Positions 52,584 through 60,756 of a DNA stretch of 64,000 bases are shown here, piece after piece. The stretch is from Collinsella sp. Its GTDB lineage: Bacteria; Actinomycetota; Coriobacteriia; Coriobacteriales; Coriobacteriaceae. The stretch spans positions 51,174 through 115,173 of the forward strand of contig DXMA01000007.1 in the NCBI GenBank assembly GCA_019414445.1, given 5' to 3'. The stretch's first letter is position 1. Each line of letters begins with the position of its first letter. Both the position numbers and the translations under genes were made by a program. The notes under the pieces were generated by a model. The model had not been told where the DNA came from. It saw only the letters and a list, made by a program, of their open reading frames with translations, and did not search any database.

Positions 52584-54347
52584 ATGGCAGATTCCACCAC
52601 CGATTACAACAATCTAGATCCCTTGGGTGACGAGGCGGCGGTTGTCGATGAGGTCGATGCCGCCGTCTCGGGCGCTCGCAAGAAGCCGCGCGCTGTCGAT
52701 ATGGTCCCCGAGGAGCCCGACGCGATGGCGCCGGACGAGGAATACCAGCTCACGCCGGCGGGTCGTCGCGAACGCATCGGGCAGATTGTTCGCCTGGTCA
52801 AAAAGTATCGCGTGTGGGACAACCTCACGCCGGTTCGTTTGCGCCGCCTGCTCGAGGAACTCGGCCCCATGTTCGTCAAGATGGGACAGATTCTGGCTAA
52901 CCGCTCCGAGATTTTGCCGCAGCGGTTTTGTGACGAGCTGCGTCGCCTGCGCTCCGACGTAGAGCCGGTGCCGTATGAGGTGGTGCTCCGCTGCCTAGAA
53001 GAGGAATACGGCCAGCGCCTGGGGCAGATGTTCGACGCGATTGACCCCAACCCGCTTGGTAGTGCATCGCTCGCGCAGGTGCACCGCGCTCGCCTGGTGA
53101 CGGGCGAGGACGTGGCCGTCAAAGTGCAGCGCCCCGGTGCGCAGCAGGTTATGGCACAGGACATCGATATCATCCGCTCGGTGGTGCGTATCGTTTCCAA
53201 GTTCGTCAACACTGATCAATTCGTTGACCTGCACGGCGTAGTCGAGGAGCTGTGGACCTCGTTTCGCGAGGAGACCAACTTTTTGGCCGAGGCCAAAAAC
53301 CTCAACGACTTCTACGAGTTCCATAAGAGCGTTCATGGCGTGACGTGCCCTAAATCCTATCTGGACCTGTGCACCGAGCACGTGGTGGTTATGGACTACG
53401 TCGACGGCATTTCGATCGCCGATCCTGAACGCTTAGTGGCCGAGGGCTATGACTTGGAAAAGATCGGTGCCACAATCGTCGAGGACTACTCGACGCAGGT
53501 GCTCGATGACGGCTTTTTCCATGCCGACCCGCATGCGGGAAACATTATTCTCAAGGACGGCATCGTTTACTTTATCGACTTGGGCATGGTCGGACGCATG
53601 TCGAGTCACGATCGCGGTATCGTCAAGGACATGATTTTCGCCGTGGCCGAGGGTGACGTGCCCAAGCTCAAGGATTCGCTCATGCGCTTCGCCGTGACGC
53701 GTGGCGACTCGGCTGAGCTCGATCATTCGGCCTTTTTGTCCGATTTGGACTTTATCGTGGCTGACTTTGCAGGCCTTGACCTGAAGGATCTGGATATCGG
53801 CGAGTTTTTGACCTCGCTGTTAAACCTGGCGCGCAAAAACGACGTTGAGCTGCCGAGCGTGGTAACGATGTTCGCGCGCGGCATGGTGACGCTCGAGGGT
53901 TTGCTGACCGAGTACATGCCCAACGTCAACATGATCCAGATCATCCAAACGCACATTAAAAACGAGAAAAGCACCTATACGCGCGTGCGCGACATGGGGC
54001 GCGATCTTGCCGCGAGCAGCTATCGCGCGGCGAAGGGCTCGCTCGAGGCGGCCGAGTATCTTGGCCTGGCTTCGCGCATGCTCACGCGCGGCCAGCTTAA
54101 GGTGAACACGCAGATCATGAGCAGCGATAAGGCGCTGCGACAGCTGGGCGGAATTATCGACCGTATGTCGATGGCAATTGTGATTGCTGGCCTGTTTATC
54201 GGTTCGTCGGTGGTGTACTACGCGCGCATCGAGCCGGTTGTGTTTGGTATCCCGGTCATTGGCTTTATGGGCTACGTGAGCGCGCTGGTGCTGGCGCTTA
54301 TGCTGGGTCGCGAGATCTGGCGCAACGGCCACGGCGGCAAGCGGTAA
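52584..54347 (+). CDS. UbiB/AarF/ABC1-family atypical kinase
   Basis: A 587-residue protein-kinase-like ATPase anchored by two C-terminal membrane helices (about 528-575). Family motifs: KMGQ at 99-102, GSASLAQVHRA (Ala-rich nucleotide loop), VAVKVQRP with the Lys, HADPHAGN at 313-320 and FIDLGMVG. In other bacteria the family supports quinone or isoprenoid lipid homeostasis. An acidic, disordered N-terminus of about 60 residues precedes the conserved part. It forms an operon with the phasin-like gene. Confidence 0.9.
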   Translation: MADSTTDYNNLDPLGDEAAVVDEVDAAVSGARKKPRAVDMVPEEPDAMAPDEEYQLTPAGRRERIGQIVRLVKKYRVWDNLTPVRLRRLLEELGPMFVKMGQILANRSEILPQRFCDELRRLRSDVEPVPYEVVLRCLEEEYGQRLGQMFDAIDPNPLGSASLAQVHRARLVTGEDVAVKVQRPGAQQVMAQDIDIIRSVVRIVSKFVNTDQFVDLHGVVEELWTSFREETNFLAEAKNLNDFYEFHKSVHGVTCPKSYLDLCTEHVVVMDYVDGISIADPERLVAEGYDLEKIGATIVEDYSTQVLDDGFFHADPHAGNIILKDGIVYFIDLGMVGRMSSHDRGIVKDMIFAVAEGDVPKLKDSLMRFAVTRGDSAELDHSAFLSDLDFIVADFAGLDLKDLDIGEFLTSLLNLARKNDVELPSVVTMFARGMVTLEGLLTEYMPNVNMIQIIQTHIKNEKSTYTRVRDMGRDLAASSYRAAKGSLEAAEYLGLASRMLTRGQLKVNTQIMSSDKALRQLGGIIDRMSMAIVIAGLFIGSSVVYYARIEPVVFGIPVIGFMGYVSALVLALMLGREIWRNGHGGKR

Positions 54348-54499
54348 CGATTTCCGGGGTCGGGGAAACGGGTTATTTTGCTCGGCACCCCATCCGCATC
54401 CTTTCCTATCGCAAACCATAGCTTTTACCTTGGGCTTCGCCTGTGTGCGGGGCCCTTTTGCGTGCTACCATATCGACAGTAATAATCGATGGCCTAGAT

Positions 54500-54700
54500 G
54501 GTGGTGCGGAGACGCACGAATGCGCGGTTTTCCTGCGCGTTTGGGAGAATCGCGGTGCAAGTCCCCGGCTGTACCAGTAACCGTAATTCCTCTTGGCTCG
54601 GGATGTTCGTGTCGCAGATCGGACGGCGCGCCTGAGCCGTTAAGGTTAAGTCGGATCGCCTCCCGTCTTGCATGCGGCTGCGGCGTGTGCCGCCGGTGTG
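54500..54700 (+). promoter_or_regulatory. Cobalamin riboswitch
   Basis: The conserved cobalamin aptamer core is present: GGGAGAATCGCGGTGCAAGT at 54543 corresponds to the GGGAATC.GGTGAAA.TCC region, GGCTGTACCAGTAACCGTAA at 54567 to GCTG.CCCGCAACTGTAA, and AGTCGGATCGCCTCCC at 54649 to the B12 box (AGCC.GGAGACCTGCC). A compact hairpin (GCGGC..GCCGC) near 54677-54692 and the ribosome binding site GGAGGGAAGGGG at 54713 follow, so control may act on translation or by termination. Exact ends are estimated. It lies 30-200 bp upstream of the DUF4430 surface-protein gene. Confidence 0.88.
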
Positions 54701-54729
54701 CATAGGGCTCTGGAGGGAAGGGGACCCCG

Positions 54730-57700
54730 ATGGGGGAACTCGAGCGCAACATGCGCGATGACGTGGGGCAGCCTCAAGGCAACGCTCCAAGTACAGACAA
54801 TGGGGGACAAATGGATATGTTTGAGGACGAGCGCGAGCGCGCCTCGCTGCATCGCCGTGGCGCGATTGCACGCGGTGTAGCCAAGCGCGGCCTGGTGGCA
54901 TTCCTGGCCTTCGCGATGGCCTTTGGCACCACGCCGGCTCAGCTGTGGGCCGAGGGCGCCGAGGGCATTGCCGAGGCCGTGGCTCAGGCTGCGACGTCGA
55001 GTGAGGGCACGGGGGCCGCGGACGGTGCTGCCGAGCAGAGCGGCGCCGAGGTTTCGGATTCCGGGAGCGCGCCTGCAGCCAGTGCCGCCACAACAGAGGC
55101 AGCAACTGGCGACGAAGGCTCGGCGACGGGGGAGAGCCCTGCCACGAGCGAGCAGTCTTCGACGGCGCCCACTGGCCAAGCAGGATCTGCCGCCGCGGCT
55201 GCCGTCCAGACAGAGAACCCGACAGAAACCGGCGATGTCGCCAAGAAGCAAGTTGAGGTCTCGTTCTCGATTATCGGCACCGATGCCGACGGCAAGGCTC
55301 AGACCTGGGTGGCACCTACGCAGCTTAAGCTCGACGAGGGCTCGACGGCTGCGGACGCCTTCATTAAGCTGCAGCAGAAGGTGGACTTTAAGGCGAAATA
55401 CGATCCGAACACGGCATACGGTTTCTACCTCGAAAGCATCACGTCCCCGAGCGATGGCCGCACGCTTGCCTTCGATCCGGCGACTTATGCCTACTGGCAG
55501 CTGTTTGTCGACGGCACGTCTTCCTCGGTTGGCGCGAGCGGCGTCAAGCTCACCCAGGGGCAGAAGATTGAGTTTGCCTATACGGCTGGTAGCTCGTCCC
55601 CTGTCGTTAAGGACCAGGTTGCCGCAAATGTGACCGTCATTGGTCGCGATGCCCAGGGCAAGACTCAGACTTGGGTCGATAACGCGCAGTATGTGGTGAC
55701 GTCCGGCTCGAACGCACTTGACCTTACGAAGGTCGCGCTCGAGGCGAATGACATCGATGCCGTTGTTGCGGGCTCCTTCATTTGGAGCCTTAAGTACAAC
55801 GGCGTTGAGCTGGGCACGCCTCTCGATTATTCGACCTGTTGGCAGCTGTTCATCAACGGCAAGTCGAGCGACTGCACGGCAGACAATGTCACCATTCATG
55901 CTGGCGATACCGTTACGTGGTTCTACGGTGGCTGGGGCGACCAGTTGCCCTCCGATTCTGTCCATGCTTCCGTTCAGGTCCTCGGTAAGGACAAGGACGG
56001 CAAGCAGCAGGTTTGGGCTTCGACGGGTCAGATGAGTCTCAAGGCGGGCTCTACTGCCAAGGATCTGCTGGAGCAGACTGGTCTTGATCTCGTTGCTAGT
56101 GAAGAGTCTTGGGGCTGGTACCTCAGCGGCATTAAATCGCCGCTTGACGGTAAGACCTATAAGTATGATCCTGCGACCCGCAGTTATTGGCAATTCTATG
56201 TAAATGGCAAGTCCGTCACGGTCGGTGCCGGCAACTACGAGCTCCAAGAGGGTGACGCCGTCACCTTTATGTATGGTGCTGACGCCGATGCCCTCCCCGG
56301 TCAGGTTCTTGGGTCTGTCGATGTTATCGGTCCCGATGTCAACGGCAACAATACTCGCTGGGGCTCGGCAAGCAATGTTTCCCTGCCCGAAGGCTCTACG
56401 GCTCAGGACCTTATCGAAGCGGTTCTGAAGGCTCAGTCTATCGATTACAAGGCCTCTCAGGGCGGCGCTTACTGGTCCCTGAATTCCATTACTTCGCCGT
56501 TCGATCACAAGCTGTATGGCTGGGATGGTGCGACCAAGAAATATTGGCGTCTGTTTATCAACGGAGAGCCCTCATCTCTCTGCGCCAACCAGGTCACGCT
56601 CAAGAGCGGCGACAAGGCTACGTTTGCCTACACCACCGATAAATCGCCCATGCCCGATCCCGACAAGATTGTCGTGGACCCGAGCGCAACGACTCCTGAT
56701 TGGGATGCCGAGTGGGCCGGCTACGGCAACAGTGGCAATGGTTCGACCGTAACGGATGCCAAGACGCCTGCGCAGGCCGCCGGTCTTAAGTGGGCCTTCG
56801 ATTGGAAGGCCGAGTCTGGTCAGCAGTATGCCAACTGCAGCGAGCCTGTCATTGCTAACGGTTTTGTGTACATCGCGACCGAGAACGAGCTCATAAAGAT
56901 CGATTCGTCCACGGGCAAAAAGGTTGCCTCTGCGCCGCTTGCCTCCAAGGTGAGCTATACCTCTCGTCCGATCTATACCAATGGCCTTATCATCGTTCCG
57001 CTCAACGGCGGTGCGGTCCAGGCGATTACTGCAGACAAGCTGATCTGCAAGTGGCTGACGCCTGGTTTGACGGACTTGACGCAGAGCTCCTGCACCGTCG
57101 TTTCGGACGGCGAGTACGTCTATGTAGGCTCGGTCGATATTTCGTATGACGAGAATTACAACGCGACCTACGGCAACGGCTCCTTTGCGCGCATTAAGAT
57201 TGCCACGGGCGAAGTTTCTTGGCAGAACATCGACCCTGCCGAGGGCTATTACTGGACTGGTGCGGCTTTGATGGATAAGTATGCCATCGTTCCTACGAGC
57301 GCGGGTACGCTTAAGTGCATTGATAAGACGACGGGCGATGTCGTTTCGACCATGAAGCTCGGCGCCCTTGCGAACGCTGACTGCGTCGCCGATCCGTCCA
57401 ATGGTTCGACCTTCTATCAGATGACGCACGACGGAAAGCTCCATGTGATTTCGCTTTCGGCGAAGGGCTTGTTGAGTGAACAGAAGACGGTTGATCTGGG
57501 CCTTACGAATAACATGAGCGCACCGGTGGTGGCTGGCGAAAACTTGATTGTCGGCGGACAGACGGCTACGGGCTCTGCTCTGGTTCTCTATAACCTGAAG
57601 ACAGGTAAGACTACGATGGTCGCTGCTGCCGATGGCAAGGCGCTGCCGGCTGGCCTCAACGGTATTGCTGCTACTCCGCTGGTGAGCGTTCAGGGCAGCA

Positions 57701-58584
57701 AGACCTATGTGTACTTCACCGTTAACAGCGCGGATAGCAAGGACTACGTCAACTACTCTGCTGGTGGTGGCGTGTATCGCTATACGCTCGGCGATGCAGA
57801 GGCGACGCAGATTTATGATGCGGCTGGCCATTACCAGTACTGTGACTCTCCGGTCATTGCCGATGCATCTGGCAACCTGTACTACATCAATGACTCGGGC
57901 ACGCTGTTCAAGCTCGGGGCCGTTGAGTCTTGGACGGTTGCCTTTAATTCCAACGGCGGGTCTGCTTGCGACACTAAGTTTGTTGCTACGGCCGACGGCA
58001 AGCTGGTCAAGCCGGCCGATCCGACGCGCGATGGCTACACCTTCGCTGGCTGGTATACCGATGAGGCTTGCGCGCAGGCGTATGACTTTAGCACGCCGGT
58101 GACGGCCGACCTGACGCTGTATGCCAAGTGGACCAAGAATGCCGTTAACCCTGGCGGCAATGGCGGTGCTGGTTCCAACGGCGGTAGCGGTTCTGGTACC
58201 GGTACTGGTTCCGGCGCTGGCGCGGGTTCTGGCTCCGGCTCGAAGGGCGGCGCTATCGCCCCGGGTCAGAAGCCGGTGACCAAGACGACGGTGTCGACCA
58301 AGACCGAGACCAAGGACAACAAGTCCGACAAGAAAGACTCCGATAAGTCCGATAAGAAGGACGAGAAGAAGTCTGACAAGAAGTCTGGCAAGAAGGACAG
58401 CAAGTCCGACAAGAAGTCCGATTCCAAGTCCGATACAGGTGCTGTTTCCACGACCGCTGCTAAGAAGTCCTCTAGTGCTTCCGAGCAGGAGTCTGGCGCC
58501 AATCCGCTCGCCATTGTTGGCGTTGCCGCCGGCGTCATCGGACTCGCCATCGTCGGCGTGTTCGTGTTCACCAAACGTCGGTAG
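54730..58584 (+). CDS. Large surface protein: four DUF4430 domains, PQQ-like propeller, InlB-type repeat
   Basis: A 1284-residue secreted, membrane-anchored protein. After a long N-terminal region with a signal-type helix (about 55-75, GLVAFLAFAMAFGTTPAQLWAEG in part) and an Ala/Ser/Thr-rich stretch come four DUF4430 repeats at about 175-290, 298-405, 411-520 and 526-640; each ends in a YWQLFVDG/YWRLFINGE-type core. A PQQ-like beta-propeller spans about 687-1065 and an InlB B-type repeat (GYTFAGWYTDEA, LYAKWTK) about 1070-1137. A Gly/Ser then Lys/Asp/Ser-rich stalk leads to a helix at about 1259-1281 and FTKRR. DUF4430 resembles the C-terminal domain of transcobalamin and intrinsic factor. 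Under a B12 riboswitch, a cobalamin- or corrinoid-binding role is the best hypothesis. ATG 54730 follows GAAGGGG by six bases. Confidence 0.85.
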   Translation: MGELERNMRDDVGQPQGNAPSTDNGGQMDMFEDERERASLHRRGAIARGVAKRGLVAFLAFAMAFGTTPAQLWAEGAEGIAEAVAQAATSSEGTGAADGAAEQSGAEVSDSGSAPAASAATTEAATGDEGSATGESPATSEQSSTAPTGQAGSAAAAAVQTENPTETGDVAKKQVEVSFSIIGTDADGKAQTWVAPTQLKLDEGSTAADAFIKLQQKVDFKAKYDPNTAYGFYLESITSPSDGRTLAFDPATYAYWQLFVDGTSSSVGASGVKLTQGQKIEFAYTAGSSSPVVKDQVAANVTVIGRDAQGKTQTWVDNAQYVVTSGSNALDLTKVALEANDIDAVVAGSFIWSLKYNGVELGTPLDYSTCWQLFINGKSSDCTADNVTIHAGDTVTWFYGGWGDQLPSDSVHASVQVLGKDKDGKQQVWASTGQMSLKAGSTAKDLLEQTGLDLVASEESWGWYLSGIKSPLDGKTYKYDPATRSYWQFYVNGKSVTVGAGNYELQEGDAVTFMYGADADALPGQVLGSVDVIGPDVNGNNTRWGSASNVSLPEGSTAQDLIEAVLKAQSIDYKASQGGAYWSLNSITSPFDHKLYGWDGATKKYWRLFINGEPSSLCANQVTLKSGDKATFAYTTDKSPMPDPDKIVVDPSATTPDWDAEWAGYGNSGNGSTVTDAKTPAQAAGLKWAFDWKAESGQQYANCSEPVIANGFVYIATENELIKIDSSTGKKVASAPLASKVSYTSRPIYTNGLIIVPLNGGAVQAITADKLICKWLTPGLTDLTQSSCTVVSDGEYVYVGSVDISYDENYNATYGNGSFARIKIATGEVSWQNIDPAEGYYWTGAALMDKYAIVPTSAGTLKCIDKTTGDVVSTMKLGALANADCVADPSNGSTFYQMTHDGKLHVISLSAKGLLSEQKTVDLGLTNNMSAPVVAGENLIVGGQTATGSALVLYNLKTGKTTMVAAADGKALPAGLNGIAATPLVSVQGSKTYVYFTVNSADSKDYVNYSAGGGVYRYTLGDAEATQIYDAAGHYQYCDSPVIADASGNLYYINDSGTLFKLGAVESWTVAFNSNGGSACDTKFVATADGKLVKPADPTRDGYTFAGWYTDEACAQAYDFSTPVTADLTLYAKWTKNAVNPGGNGGAGSNGGSGSGTGTGSGAGAGSGSGSKGGAIAPGQKPVTKTTVSTKTETKDNKSDKKDSDKSDKKDEKKSDKKSGKKDSKSDKKSDSKSDTGAVSTTAAKKSSSASEQESGANPLAIVGVAAGVIGLAIVGVFVFTKRR

Positions 58585-58593
58585 GTGAGGGCT

Positions 58594-59496
58594 GTGTCCA
58601 ATAAATCCAAGGACGCTGACCCCAAGCAACCAGATTCTTCGTTCATTCAGTTCGACGATGCAAAGCAAAAGGGCGCCGCTTCGGCGGCGTCCGCCCCTCG
58701 TCGCAAGGCGCTCCTTGGCGTTCTGACTGCCGCGTGCACCATTCTGATCGTCGTCTCGCTGGGTTTCGTCCATCCTTCCACAAGCGGTGCCTGGTCCATC
58801 GACTGGATCGTTCAGACCGTGACGGGGGAGAGCGTCGTCACCAAGGACACCAAGGCGTCTGGCTCGACTACGACTTCGGGCGATGCCAGTTCCGAGGGCT
58901 CCAAGTCATCGAATGACGCAAAAGACAAGTCCAAGGGTTCGAACGACGGCAAGGACAATTCCGATTCTTCAAACAAGGAATCGGATAAAAGCTCGGATAG
59001 CAAGAAGTCCGATGGTCAGGACGGCAAGAAGTCTGGCGATAAATCCGCTGCCCAGAATACGGGAGCCGGCGATACCTCCAATGTGTCTGGCGGTGCTTCT
59101 TCGGGCGGCGGCCAGTCGTCTGATGGAGCCTCCGGCTCTAATGGCGGAAGCGCTTCCTCGGGCGGTCAGGGCGGCTCGCAGGAGTCCAACTACGTAACGG
59201 TGACGGTTTCGGTCACATCGAGCGCTGCGGGCAATCCTGTGTCTTCTGGTGGCACCTTTACCTTTAACGAAGGCGCTACCGTCTACGATGCCCTGTGCGC
59301 GCTGGGCCTTTCTGTCAACGCACATGGCTCGTCGTACGGCACGTATGTCTCCGCGATTGGTGGTTTGGCCGAGAAACAGTACGGCGGCACGAGCGGCTGG
59401 ATGTACTCCGTCAACGGCGCAACGCCCATGACGGCGTGCAGCAACTACGTTCTCTCCAACGGCGATAACGTGGTCTGGTATTACGTTACAGGCTAA
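58594..59496 (+). CDS. Membrane-anchored single DUF4430 protein
   Basis: A 300-residue protein with one N-terminal membrane helix (about 42-62, ALLGVLTAACTILIVVSLGF), a Ser/Lys/Asp/Gly-rich linker of about 130 residues that should reach through the cell wall, and one C-terminal DUF4430 domain (about 205-300) with GGTSGWMYSVNG and a final NGDNVVWYYVTG. It begins 9 nt after the preceding stop, so it belongs to the same riboswitch-controlled transcript. GTG 58594 has GGTGAGG five bases upstream; GTG 58585 is an alternative. It probably works with the four-domain protein, perhaps passing ligand to a membrane transporter elsewhere in the genome. Confidence 0.82.
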   Translation: MSNKSKDADPKQPDSSFIQFDDAKQKGAASAASAPRRKALLGVLTAACTILIVVSLGFVHPSTSGAWSIDWIVQTVTGESVVTKDTKASGSTTTSGDASSEGSKSSNDAKDKSKGSNDGKDNSDSSNKESDKSSDSKKSDGQDGKKSGDKSAAQNTGAGDTSNVSGGASSGGGQSSDGASGSNGGSASSGGQGGSQESNYVTVTVSVTSSAAGNPVSSGGTFTFNEGATVYDALCALGLSVNAHGSSYGTYVSAIGGLAEKQYGGTSGWMYSVNGATPMTACSNYVLSNGDNVVWYYVTG

Positions 59497-59516
59497 TGAC
59501 CTCGACATAGCGCACC

Positions 59517-59556
59517 AAGCGGGCGGTTCGGACAAACATCCGGGCCGCCCGCTTTT
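59517..59556 (+). terminator. Rho-independent terminator after the DUF4430 operon
   Basis: AAGCGGGCGG pairs with CCGCCCGCTT over 10 bp around an 18-nt loop that can pair further (TTCGGA/TCCGGG region), ending TTTTC. Confidence 0.8.
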
Positions 59557-59593
59557 CATGCGTAGAGGACTTGGTCGCCGGGTCTTTCGGCAA

Positions 59594-59630
59594 ACAAAAA
59601 AACCGGTTGGAATGGGAATTCCAACCGGTT
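59594..59630 (-). terminator. Rho-independent terminator after GtrA gene 1
   Basis: On the minus strand AACCGGTTGGAAT pairs with ATTCCAACCGGTT over 13 bp around a 4-nt loop, followed by TTTTTTTG. Confidence 0.9.
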
Positions 59631-59656
59631 ATACATTCAAGCAAATAGTGAATCGA

Positions 59657-60064
59657 CTACGACCGTGCGCCCTCGAGGAAGAAGCGGCGGCTGAAGTAGT
59701 TGTACCAGGTGACGAGGAACGTGGCGATGGCCTTCATGGCCTGGTAGCCGATGCTCAAAAACGTGACGCCCACAAACATGTACAGGTCGTTGAGGCCCAG
59801 GCCGATCACCGACAGGATAGTGAAGATCGTGAACTCGCGCTTGCGGCTCATGCCCTCGCGATGATCGAACACGTACTTCATGCTGAGCCAGTAGTTGACC
59901 ACAACGGAGGTGGTAAACGAGACCGTGGTGCTCATCAAAAAGTCGAGGTGAAACAGCTCGACGAGCGCAATGAGCATACCCCAGTCGATGCCAAAGGAGA
60001 TAAGACCCACGACAGCGAACTTGAGGAACTGCTTGGTATGAGGTTGTGCCAGTGCCTTGCGCAC
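59657..60064 (-). CDS. GtrA-family membrane protein 1
   Basis: A 135-residue protein with four membrane helices and the GtrA pattern: FLKFAVVGLISFGIDWGMLIAL at the start (in part), NYWLSMKYVFDHREGMSRKREF in the middle and a basic FSRRFFLE at the end. GtrA proteins are thought to flip polyprenyl-phosphate-linked sugars for cell-surface glycosylation. No glycosyltransferase gene is adjacent. The GTG start at 60064 has only a weak GGA upstream. It is paralogous to the gene at 60283-60678. Confidence 0.85.
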   Translation of the reverse strand: MRKALAQPHTKQFLKFAVVGLISFGIDWGMLIALVELFHLDFLMSTTVSFTTSVVVNYWLSMKYVFDHREGMSRKREFTIFTILSVIGLGLNDLYMFVGVTFLSIGYQAMKAIATFLVTWYNYFSRRFFLEGARS

Positions 60065-60282
60065 GTAATCACATCCAATGCGTTGATGAATCGAGCAGAG
60101 GATACTTTAGAGCTTTTGCAAGGGAAACGTAAGGTCTTTGCCAAGAACTATACGAACTCGCCAAATTTTCAAGAGCTAATCCGCAAACGTTGAAAATTTG
60201 CCCGTAAACGAGCAAAACCCACGAACAACACAGCGCTCGACGCGCGTCATCCGTGGGCATCGTAAAGCTGTAAGGTTGCGAG

Positions 60283-60678
60283 TTACTTGGTCTCGTCGCC
60301 TTCCAGGAAGATCTTTCGGGTCACAAAGTTGTAGACCATGACAAGCGCGGTGGCGCAAATCTTGGCGATATTGGCCTCGAGTCCCAGGCCGGCGTTGAGT
60401 GTCAACACGATACCGTCGTTGAGTGCCAGGCCGATCACGGACAGCACGACAAAGATAATGAACTCGCGGCGGCGGCTCATGCCCTCCTTGTGCGCAAACA
60501 CGTACTTCATGCTGGCGAGGTAGTTAAAGATGAGTGAGATGATAAAGCCGCTGGTGTTGGCGATTAGGATGTTGAGGCCCAGACCGTAGTGGAGCAGATT
60601 CATAATGCCAAAGTCGATGACCGTGGCAATGACGCCGACGACGCCAAACTTCATGATCTGCGCAAGGAGCTTTTGCAT
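60283..60678 (-). CDS. GtrA-family membrane protein 2
   Basis: A 131-residue, four-helix GtrA protein (KFGVVGVIATVIDFGIMNLL, NYLASMKYVFAHKEGMSRRREF and a final NFVTRKIFLEG, given in part). About half of its central residues match the neighbour at 59657-60064, so the two are a tandem duplication. GGCAGG lies four bases before ATG 60678; a longer in-frame start at 60741 would add a non-conserved leader. The 218-nt gap between the two has a weak hairpin (CCCACG..CGTGGG, 60221-60258) followed on the minus strand by TTTTGC. Confidence 0.85.
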   Translation of the reverse strand: MQKLLAQIMKFGVVGVIATVIDFGIMNLLHYGLGLNILIANTSGFIISLIFNYLASMKYVFAHKEGMSRRREFIIFVVLSVIGLALNDGIVLTLNAGLGLEANIAKICATALVMVYNFVTRKIFLEGDETK

Positions 60679-60756
60679 GGTACCTGCCTTATGGTGGCGC
60701 CGGGGCGCCGCGGGGATGACAAACTCAGCAAGTTTAGCCAATCCCCGCGGGTGGGG

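Noticed and set aside
56572..58773. Long minus-strand frame across the DUF4430 genes
   Set aside because: Arg-rich translation without motifs; both plus-strand genes are well supported by domains and a riboswitch.
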